Shown: piece after piece, positions 1 to 7,104 of the stretch | How the letters are laid out: each line of letters opens with the position of its first letter | Position numbering within the stretch: the stretch's first letter is position 1 | Assembly (NCBI GenBank): GCA_027600665.1 | Contig: JADGJL010000674.1 | Span: 1-15,793, forward strand | DNA from: Irineochytrium annulatum | Taxonomy: Eukaryota > Chytridiomycota > Chytridiomycetes > Chytridiales > Chytridiaceae | Direction: 5' to 3' | Length of the DNA: 15,793 nt | Program-made: the position numbers and the translations under genes | The notes under the pieces: model-generated | The model's input: only the letters and a program-made list of their open reading frames with translations | What the model was told of the DNA's origin: nothing | Databases searched by the model: none

Positions 1-389
1 GGAGCGCGTGGAGGGGGAGGGAGGGGGCTTTTGAAGCGGAGGCGTTTTATATGGGCGTGTCCACCATGCTGCATGGGAAGGGGTTTTAATGGGCTCGGCG
101 CCTTTAATGGAAGTTCGGCAATTGCTCCGGGCCGTCACTCCCTGTATTCTTTCACGAGTTCATACTTCACAATGTCGTTATTTCTCTCCTGGTCAAATAC
201 AGACCCAGTGTGTAAATGTTATCTTCATGTCACTATCCTGGATGGCCGGTTCTCAACGCACTGTATCTGTTTTTGTACTCTCATCTTTTTGCGCGTTGTT
301 CTTCATCCATTTTAATGGACGTCTTTGAACACCGTCACATGAATAAATTAATGAAGCACTATCCTGCATCTCTGCTATCAGAAGCCGAA
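1..389. other. No gene recognised; G-rich tract at the left edge
   Basis: No convincing coding region is seen. Short open frames occur on the plus strand but they overlap each other, lack family motifs and show no splice-linked continuation. Positions 8-28 are very purine-rich with three G runs of three to five bases, so a G-quadruplex is conceivable but short of the usual four runs. The stretch could be the downstream region of a gene outside the window. Confidence 0.5.
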
Positions 390-462
390 CTAATATCGCT
401 TGACGTGCTCGGACCTAGCGGCCGGAGAGGAGGAGACGGGTAGAGGGGTTGGATGCAGGCAT
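390..462 (-). pseudogene. Broken fourth copy of the PEHVK microprotein family
   Basis: Read on the minus strand from ATG at 462, this begins MPASNPST like its paralogues. A three-base C run (GGG at 438-440 on the plus strand) then carries one base too many and throws it out of frame. In the next frame the family signature resumes (VSSSPAA, then SEHVKR) and ends at TAG (390-392) right after KR-Tyr, so the conserved SPV..GG..S.PTR.L tail is missing. Sequence beyond the stop has no similarity to the missing tail, so the 3' truncation is real and not only a base-calling error. The nearest relative is the copy at 13810-13941, which shares VSSSPA and the same divergent position. It probably encodes no functional member. 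Confidence 0.75.
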
Positions 463-716
463 GCTGATCATGAGAAGGGGAGTTGCAACTGGAAGGCTGT
501 GAAGGATGAGGAGAAGTGCGCGTACCTCAGCAGTATAAGTTGCTGTAAGTTTGTAGGTTACATAGGGTTAACCTTAGGATAGAAGGGTTGGAGGGTTATG
601 CCGTTACTAAGTTGGCCAGCGGCATGGGCGAACATGTCAACTTTTCACGAAAACCTTCCTTAATCGTGGCCTTCATCACCGCCTCAACCCTCGTTAGCCT
701 CTTTCTATCAACATCC

Positions 717-730
717 ATCGGCTAGCCGAT
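717..730. promoter_or_regulatory. 14-bp perfect palindrome ATCGGCTAGCCGAT
   Basis: This perfect inverted repeat sits six bases upstream of the TATA-like box of the 847-987 gene. Its 12-base core TCGGCTAGCCGA recurs exactly upstream of the Ecm33-like gene (4174-4185). The matching place in the right arm is degenerate, so function is uncertain. A dimeric zinc-cluster-type regulator is one possible reader. Confidence 0.4.
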
Positions 731-735
731 TACGA

Positions 736-741
736 TATAAA
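736..741 (+). promoter_or_regulatory. TATA box of microprotein gene A
   Basis: TATAAA lies about 106-111 bases before the ATG at 847. The homologous position in the right arm (13521-13529, minus strand) carries GATAAAAAA at nearly the same distance from its ATG, so an AT-rich core element is conserved while much around it has changed. Confidence 0.5.
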
Positions 742-846
742 TCCCGGGCCTTCTCCATTCCTTCTCGCATCCCACTGCACGCAACACCTAAACAGCCCAA
801 CAGCTCAACTTTACCCTCTTCTCTTCCAACCCCAACAATCCGCGAA

Positions 847-987
847 ATGCCCGCTTCATCCTCCACCTCCGCTGTTCCTACCGTCTCCTCCACCTCGGCC
901 ACCCCGGCAACGGCCAGGCCCGAACACGTCAAGCGATCTCCGGTCTTCATCGGCGGCCCGGCATCTCTGCCAACTCGCGCCTTGTAA
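847..987 (+). CDS. PEHVK-motif microprotein A (46 aa, unrecognised family)
   Basis: This is a complete 46-codon gene, too short for usual gene finders. Residues 1-23 are Ser/Thr/Ala/Pro-rich (starting MPASSSTS). Residues 24-46 form a conserved tail: RPEHVKRSPV, then two variable residues, GGPAS and LPTRAL before TAA. There is no cysteine, signal peptide or membrane segment, and the tail is basic. The start is supported because all copies begin MP(A/T)S and similarity to the 13278-13418 gene runs through it. Against that paralogue, codons 24-46 hold 11 silent changes and only two replacements (residues 34 and 35), which indicates purifying selection on the peptide. The gene has a TATA box and a promoter region shared with a broken divergent copy. 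I recognise no family and assign no function. Confidence 0.8.
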   Translation: MPASSSTSAVPTVSSTSATPATARPEHVKRSPVFIGGPASLPTRAL

Positions 988-1359
988 AAGACTGTTGACC
1001 GTCAAGCCGGCGCAAGCAACCACACTAAAGCAAGAATCCAAGCACCGTCTGCATGAATGATCTGAATACCCTGTCTGTTGCATTAATTTATCCTGTTGTT
1101 GCTTTGCATCGAAATACATCCGAACTTTAAACTATCCTTATCTGAGCTTTGCACTTGGAGCGCGTAGAACCTGAAGAAGACGGAACTTCTGAAGTACTGT
1201 AAAGGCTGATTCCAGAAAAGCTGTGTGTGCGTGTTGAGCGCTATTGTTGGACGCGTCGAGCTAGTTCAAATATCCAATAAGGCCCTCATCCCAGGTGCAT
1301 TCATTCACCTTCCTCATCCTCCCCACTCTACTTCGCAGACGCCATCGCAACCGGCAATC
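988..1359. other. Intergenic: 3' end of microprotein A and promoter of the CFEM-like gene
   Basis: The left part, to about 1074, is the 3' flank that also occurs beyond the right-arm paralogue. A CCAAT box (around 1275, in the context ATCCAATAAGG) lies about 85 bases before the ATG at 1360, and a pyrimidine-rich leader follows. No RNA gene or further ORF is supported. Confidence 0.45.
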
Positions 1360-2130
1360 ATGCAGTTCCTCCAGCTCGCCCTCGTCCTCCTGGCTGCTGC
1401 GCCTGCCTCCTTCGCGGCCATGTTCCGCCCCGCCGTCGGCGACAACTCGACTGCCGCAGCCCAGGCCGCCCTCGTCGACCTGTCGCAGCAGCTCGCCGTT
1501 ATGCCGACCTGCGTCATGACATGGTATGTTTTTTACTCTACGCGCCATTTTACATTCATCGGCTGACCTATCTATAGCGCTGATCAGGCGGCCGGTAACT
1601 CCACCACCCACGCCAACATCACAACCGCGTTCGAGGTAAGCTTGATGAATATTTCTGTGCTAATGATATGTTTATTTCTTTGTTCCCTCTCTCAGTTCTG
1701 CTCGGAGCTCACAGCCGACGTCCCAAACCGTCCTCATCACCTGCGCCACCACAACCTGCCCCGCGGACGCCGCGATTATCACCAAGGCGTTCCAGGTGAG
1801 ACCCTTTTGTCCTTGCTACTTCGTTTGGGTCGGCTGACTTTTCTATTCCAGGGCCCCGTCACATCCGACTGTACCACCATCATGGCCGCCGGCCCCTCCT
1901 TCAACAGCACCCTTCCGCCCCCGACCAAGATAACCACGTCCATCCCCGTCATCACCGGCTCGATCACGGGTTCCATCACGGCAGGTCTGCCCTCGAACGC
2001 CGTCACTGCATCGGCTGTCGTCACGACCACCGCCCTCACCACCACGATGAACTCGGGCGCCAACGGCGACAGGGTCAACCCCGCCGTCGCGGCCGTGATG
2101 GTCGTCGCGTTCGGGGCGATGCTCCTTTAA
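1360..2130 (+). CDS. Secreted GPI-anchored CFEM-like cell-surface protein
   Basis: Proposed exons are 1360-1523, 1578-1635, 1715-1795 and 1852-2130 (193 aa). Residues 1-19 form a hydrophobic signal peptide ending in Ala-Ser-Phe-Ala. A cysteine module follows: PTC-x3-C (Cys51, Cys55), ITC-x4-C (Cys84, Cys89) and Cys108. This spacing resembles the outer cysteines of fungal CFEM domains, but the central C-x-C is absent. Residues 115-170 are Ser/Thr/Pro-rich with N-glycosylation sites. The end has small residues (Ser-Gly-Ala-Asn-Gly) before a hydrophobic tail with no basic end, typical of a GPI signal. CFEM proteins act at the fungal surface, some in haem or iron uptake; that role is not shown here. 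Intron 2 is the doubtful point: a better acceptor at 1695 would add Phe-Cys-Ser-Glu-Leu but breaks the frame (see findings). Confidence 0.7.
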
Positions 2131-2485
2131 AGCGCATTAACGTCGACGCACATCAGTCTTCTCATGCAGTTTAGCTTAGTTACCTTTTCTCTTCTTCGGC
2201 GCTGCTACGGCGTCCATGTCAGCGTAGGATGGCACAACCAACAATAAAACGGTCTCCCATCTCTTACATCATCTGGCCAGCGCAGAAGAAAGTGATATGG
2301 TTTATAATTTTTTACATAACTGCCACCTCAAAGCCTTGCTACTTCACAAACATGTAGACATCTTAAAGCAGAAGGGCAGACTAAGTGATCTTGGCTCGAC
2401 ATTGATGGAAGAAAAAAGAGATCAAAAACCTTGTTCTAGCAGAGAACAGACCCATCGGCATAAAGACTAAGACGGCATTGTGATG
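2131..2485. other. Convergent intergenic region between the CFEM-like and Ecm33-like genes
   Basis: The 3' ends of two convergent genes face each other here. The only recognised signal is the plus-strand AATAAA at 2243-2248. No ORF or RNA gene is supported. Confidence 0.5.
2243..2248 (+). terminator. Polyadenylation signal AATAAA for the CFEM-like gene
   Basis: A canonical AATAAA occurs 113 bases after the stop codon at 2128-2130, a plausible 3' UTR length. It is assigned by position only. Confidence 0.45.
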
Positions 2486-4152
2486 CTAGCAGAACAGTAC
2501 CATCCACGCAAACATCCCAATAAGCCCAGACAGCCAGTCGTGAGCCCGCTTATACTCCGCCGCTGCGCCGCTCTTGGTCGCATAAGGCGACGTAGCCGTG
2601 TACATCGTTGACCTGCCCCTTGACTTGGTCGTCGCAGTCGCAGAAGGCCCAGGAGTAATCCCGTTGGCCGAAGTGGCCGGCACGTTCATCACCATGGTCG
2701 CCATCGTCCAGCCGTCCAACGACACGGTCGACCCGCTCGAGACAGGCTCCGTCGTCGTGTATACCTCACCCTCCGGAGCGGTGGACACCAGCACCTCCTG
2801 TTGCTCTCCGTTCACCTCACCCTCGCCCTCACCGTCACCGCCACCAACGACACGGCCCTGCCTGCCCATCGTACCGGTCTCGCTGTCACTCTCGCTCGAA
2901 CCACCATTGTCATTGCTGGCCTCACATCTGAACGGGCCCAGCACAATCCCGTCCTTCCAGCCCGTCAGGCTCTGACAGTCCATGCTGCCGTCCGCGCCCC
3001 GGACATCCATCCCACCACGCACGTACTCGGCGTTCGGCATGCTCACGCGGCTGAGTGAGCCCGGAAGACGGAGCGTGACGGTACCCTCGACGGTGCGGAG
3101 GCGAGGGAAAGACTCGCTGAGGTCCCTGACGGCCGGGTCGTGGAGGAACGTGATGTCCCCACCGACCTCCTCGAGGCTTGGCATGGAGACGTTGGCGAGC
3201 GTCGGGTTCGAGCGGAGCGAGAGCGTGCCGTCCAGGCTCGTGAGGCTGGGCAGCGTGAGGGCCGTGAGATTCGTCTCGCTGGCGTCGAAGTTGCCTGCGA
3301 CGACGCGCTCGAGTTTGGGCAGGCTGAGCTTGCCGGTGAGGGTTGTGATGACGCTGCCACGGATGGTGGTGAGTTGGGGAGCGTCGAGGGACATGCCCTC
3401 GCGGTTGAGGGCGACGAGGAGGCCTCCCTGAGTAATCTGGGTAAGGACTGGGAGGCGGGCGGTAGGCAGCTGGTAGTTCGAGGTGAGTTCGAGGATGCCC
3501 GTGGTCGGGAAGTTGGCGCCGTTGATGGATTGGACGGCCGTATTGGAGACGCGGAAAAAGGAGGGACTCGAGGTCAGGCCATCGAAGGTGAGGGAGCGGA
3601 CGTTCGGGAGGGAACTAATCAAATAAAGCGGTTAAAGAAATCGATATGATAAAGAGGACGAAAGAAGCGAGAAGATGCTCACATCAACTCAATCCCCGCC
3701 ACAGAGCCGAGCTTCACGATGTCCAGGTTCTGCAGAATCTGATTGTTGTTGAGCGACACGGCCCCCGATACGGTCTGGAGGTTTGGCATCGACAGCGTTC
3801 TAAGCGACGAGGCGTTGTTCACCGTAATGGCGCCTTTCAAGTTCGTGAGGCTTGGCAGGTCGATAGCGTCGCCGCGGAAGTTGTTGCCAACGTTAATGCC
3901 GTACAGAATACGGCAGCCGTTGAGGGCGTTGGCGTCGTCGGTGCTCGTAAGGGTGACGACCGCCCGCGGGCACTGAGAGTCGGCGCCGGTGGGGGCTTCC
4001 TCGGCCTCGGCAGTAGGAGCTGCGGCGTTTTGAGGTGCGGTGCGTTGAGCGACCGCGAGGGAGGAATAGACCAGGAGGAGGAGCGCGATGTTGGAGAGCA
4101 TTGCGATGGTGGCAAGGAGCTGAGCTGCTGTGGATCGAAGGTCCTCGAACAT
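2486..4152 (-). CDS. Ecm33/Sps2-like GPI-anchored cell wall protein with receptor-L-type repeats
   Basis: Exons are 4152-3683 and 3614-2486, with a 68-bp intron (3682-3615, GTGAGC..TAG, phase 2), giving 532 aa. An N-terminal hydrophobic stretch ends at Ala-Val-Ala-Gln. The body is a run of leucine-rich solenoid turns of the type LPSLTNLKG, MPNLQTVSG, LPSLTSLDG and MPSLEEVGG, as in the Ecm33/Pst1/Sps2 family and receptor L domains. Ser/Gly/Thr-rich sequence follows, then a hydrophobic C-terminus (WLSGLIGMF to the last Cys) that fits a GPI signal. Family members support wall integrity and lie at the plasma membrane or wall. The start at 4152 is the first in-frame ATG. The ATG at 4101 gives a more ordinary 19-residue signal peptide (515 aa) and would be favoured if TTTAAAA near 4160 acts as a TATA box. 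Confidence 0.8.
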
Positions 4153-4414
4153 GGCTGCCGCTTTTAAACGAGGTCGGCTAGCCGACAGACTTCCTGGCTG
4201 ATCACATTTCGGATCAGCGATTGAAGGATGGTGTTGAAGTCTCGGACTGCAACGAGAAGGTTTATCGGACTGGCTTGTGCATTGTGTCAAAATTGTTTCA
4301 AATCGTCTGGATTTACACGAATGAACATCTTCACGTAATCAACCTCGGCCGCGTCGATCGTCGCCGTCCCTCACACCACCCTCAACCACCCCGTCGTCAA
4401 AGTCCTTCGCGACC
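4153..4414. promoter_or_regulatory. Divergent promoter region, Ecm33-like / SHIPPO gene
   Basis: These 262 bp separate the divergent starts. They contain TTTAAAA (minus strand, about 4158-4165), the palindrome at 4173-4186, and a C-rich leader directly before the SHIPPO start. Confidence 0.4.
4173..4186. promoter_or_regulatory. 14-bp perfect palindrome GTCGGCTAGCCGAC
   Basis: This perfect inverted repeat lies 21 bases upstream of the ATG at 4152. Its 12-base core is identical to that of the palindrome at 717-730 near microprotein gene A. It may be an operator for a dimeric regulator. Only these two copies were found in the window. Confidence 0.4.
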
Positions 4415-6887
4415 ATGAGTGACGTCCTGCCCGATCAGCCCCCGCTGCCCGTGGGCACCGCAACCAAGCCCGCAACCGCGGCCGTCGCGCCGGCGGGCAA
4501 CAAACGAACCTCCGTTGCCAACACCCCGAAGCAGTCCCACTCTCGCGCAATCTCCGAGACCCGCAACGATTCGGGCCTGGGCGGCGGCGGAGGCGGAGGC
4601 GGGCCGAAGCAGATCCGAGAGGACTCGGCAGGGAGCGGCGCCGCGGGCGGAGCCGGCCCGTCGAGGCTGGTAACCGCCAAAGCGGGCAGCAGCCGGTCGG
4701 AGTCCGCAGAGTCCAGGAAGGTGTCGGGCAGCCGGGGGGTTGGAAGGGCGTCTGGCGTCCGGGGGTCGAGAGTCGGTGGCGCAAAATTGAGCGTGACGAG
4801 GCCTGGGTCGCAACCCGACGGTGTTGCCGCTGCCGGCGGGAGTGGTATGGTCAGCGCCGGAGGCGTCGGGAGCGGGAAGATGACGGCCGACGGAAGCCAA
4901 GGGGTCGTGGGGACGCCTGCCGTGCCCGAAATACCCAAGACGCCGCTGGCCGTGACGACGAGCGCGGGGACCGCCGCAGTGCACGAGCACGAGCCGGAGC
5001 CGTCGAGGAAGTTGGAGCTTGGGGTTATGAAAAGGACGCCGATGGGTGATTACATCCCTGACAATGGCGTGCCGCTTTCCAGCTTAGGTACCAACAGCAA
5101 TGCGCTCGCCCGTTTTTTCTGATTCTGTTTGCGTGTTCTTTGCAGCCAATCCTACGCCGGGACCACTTGACTACGACCCGAAGCTGCCGCCGTCAGGGTT
5201 CCAATATTCAATTCTAGGGAAGCACGCTCAGCTGAAAAACAGCAATACGGGGCCCGGGCCCAAGTATAACATTCGGCCAGTCGATGTCGTTTTTGACGAA
5301 AGCCCGCACTGGTCCTTCGGTGTTAAGGTTGGGGATGTGGGAGAAGGTGAGAATGTGCTCGCCTACAATGCTCAGAGCATGAATGTTAATGTTGGACTTC
5401 GCAGTTAAAAACACAAACCCAAGCCCCTTTGCGTATAATAATAAGGTCGGCTCGTTCGGAATGGACAGCCTTTCGTACACGATCTCTGGAAGGAACCCGG
5501 TGTTAGGTAAGAGCGCAATCCCCGTCTCTTCGCACAAATTGAGTCTTAACCTCATTATGACAGAATCGGAGACGCCGGGGCCCGACCGTTACTTCCCAAA
5601 AGAGTCTTCCCACCCCGTCGCGGGAGCATCTCCTAAATGGTCGTTTGGTCTGAAGGTGAAGGAGTTCAAGGATCCGTCACCCGGCCCGCAGGACTACGAC
5701 GTGAAGTGGAATCTGCCGAGCGCCGAGACGGCTCCGTCGTACACGATGAGGCCGAGGGTCGGGGAGCCCGTCTTTACTGACAAAGAAGATTGTAAGGAGC
5801 TACCTACCTTCTGCTCATCTCAACCCATGTTTTAGTGTATCGCCCGGGATACAACGAGTACACACCCAAGCTTCAATGGTCTGAAAAGGCCGCCTCTTTG
5901 AAGGGCTGGTATAAGGAAAGCAAAGGTACACCTCCGGTTTTTTAAGTACGCTTCTTACTGCCCATAACAGCGATGAAGACCCCCGGCCCCGCGAACTACA
6001 TCATGCCCAACACGCTCTTCAGTGGGCCGCAGTACACGCTACCGGCCAGAGAGCTCCCCTACGAGGACGAGGAGTACTACGTGCCTCCGCCCGGTCCCGC
6101 GGACTACAACCCGAACGCGGGGCCGACGCTAGACAAGGCACCCCAGTACTCCCTCGGAAATCGATGGAGAAGCGAGAAATGTGAGCTGTCGTTGTATGTT
6201 GGTTGATGGGAAAGGCGGGAGTGAGGTTTAACATTTGGCAAACAGTAAAGGACGAGATGCCGGGACCGGGGGCGTACGAGCCCAAAGATCGTCAGATTCG
6301 CGGCAATGACGGTCCAAAGATCACATTGAAGAGCAGGCGCGGCACTAAGATGGGTACGTTCTACTGGTGCCAACGGAAGAGGTCACTAAAGACTGACATC
6401 GTGACCTCCAGGGAGCACACCCGGCCCCGCTGATTACAATACGGCTGCACCGACGGCACCATCGATCTCCGCGGCGCAAGTCGCCCGGATGGACAGAAAG
6501 CGCGAAGACTCACGTGAGAGGCCTTGGCTTAATCGTATATTCTGCTAACGCTAATGTGATCAACAGGCTCGGGTCCACGAAGCCGTCATACCGAGGCCCG
6601 TCCCGGTCCTGCCGACTACAATCTGACCCCGATGGCTAAGACTAAATCGGCCGGGCCTAAATATTCCTTGTCGGCAAGATTGGCGTCCAGGCAACGTAAG
6701 CGCGGACGACCATCTACTTTTGCTCCATCTAACATATTTTTCTTACTCGACAGCGGACTTGACACCGGGTCCCAACGCTTACACCGCTCGGCCGAAGCTC
6801 GACGGCCCGCGTATTACGATGAAGAGCAGAATGAGCCCATTCGTCATGGTGTTCCCTTCAAACCGCGTGGACACACTGCGTGCATGA
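4415..6887 (+). CDS. SHIPPO (PGP)-repeat protein, ODF3/STPG-like, sperm-tail type
   Basis: Ten exons give 658 aa: 4415-5087, 5146-5346, 5405-5506, 5564-5791, 5836-5925, 5971-6180, 6246-6353, 6412-6513, 6567-6695 and 6754-6887. Residues 1-224 are low-complexity (Gly/Ser/Ala/Pro, with a Gly run). The rest carries at least nine Pro-Gly-Pro-x-x-Tyr units: TPGPLDY, GPGPKY, TPGPDRY, SPGPQDY, TPGPANY, PPGPADY, MPGPGAY, TPGPADY, RPGPADY and TPGPNAY, plus degenerate ones (NPSPFAY, RPGYNEY). Between them lie second-half motifs such as SGPQYTL, DGPKITLKSR and AGPKYSL. Such repeats mark ODF3/STPG proteins tied to axonemal and outer-dense-fibre structures of cilia, which points to a flagellated zoospore stage. 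All nine introns (44-65 bp) fall in phase 1. The start GACCATGA is the first ATG of an open frame. Confidence 0.87.
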
Positions 6888-7104
6888 CAATGACAGCTCA
6901 CAGCTTAAAGCGGTGGCATGCTGCGTCGAGAGTTAGACTTTCGCAACCCCATTCTTGATCTAAATTTTCTTTTGCACGCACTGCCTTCACCCTTGTTTCG
7001 CAAAATATTTGTAGTGCTAAGTAACAACAGTGATCTCGTTAATATAATAGATGTGCAGTCGCGTTCTGCTTCCACATACCAAGATTTTGACAGGGCCTTG
7101 ATGG

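Larger units (their letters stand above)
463..846. promoter_or_regulatory. Shared bidirectional promoter of the left microprotein pair
   Basis: These 384 bp lie between the two divergent ATGs. The interval is homologous to the 391-bp interval 13419-13809 between the other pair, including the perfectly kept blocks GGTTGGAGGGTTATGCC (586-602) and TAATCGTGGCCTT (661-673). A GGTTAACC palindrome lies at 566-573. A TATA-like box (736-741) faces the plus gene, and TATA-like sequence near 532-538 may face the minus copy. That it drives both genes is inferred from the layout. Confidence 0.55.
395..1074. repeat. Left arm of a ~680-bp inverted duplication
   Basis: This segment aligns by eye, end to end and in reverse orientation, with about 13213-13890. 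Shared landmarks in order are the EHVK coding core of the minus-strand gene, GGTTGGAGGGTTATGCC (586-602), TAATCGTGGCCTT (661-673), AACAGCCCAACAGCTC (791-806), the whole plus-strand microprotein gene, and a 3' stretch with GTCTGCATG and ATACCCTGT (about 1048-1074). Similarity stops abruptly inside the minus-strand gene, which explains its truncation. The arms are diverged (many substitutions and small indels), so the duplication is not recent. Confidence 0.8.

Noticed and set aside
31..443. Overlapping small plus-strand frames at the left edge
   Set aside because: They have no motif or conserved paralogue, overlap each other in different frames, and the last part is antisense to the microprotein relic.
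1642..2130. Unspliced 162-codon frame in the CFEM-like gene
   Set aside because: It starts inside intron 2 and reads through intron 3; splicing restores the cysteine pattern ITC-x4-C and links to the signal peptide.
2598..3649. Several plus-strand frames opposite the Ecm33-like gene
   Set aside because: The minus strand holds the leucine-rich repeats and GPI tail, so the plus frames are antisense shadows.
4371..4990. Three long minus-strand frames opposite the first SHIPPO exon
   Set aside because: They are compositional shadows of low-complexity, GC-rich coding sequence; their products are Pro/Arg-rich with no motif.
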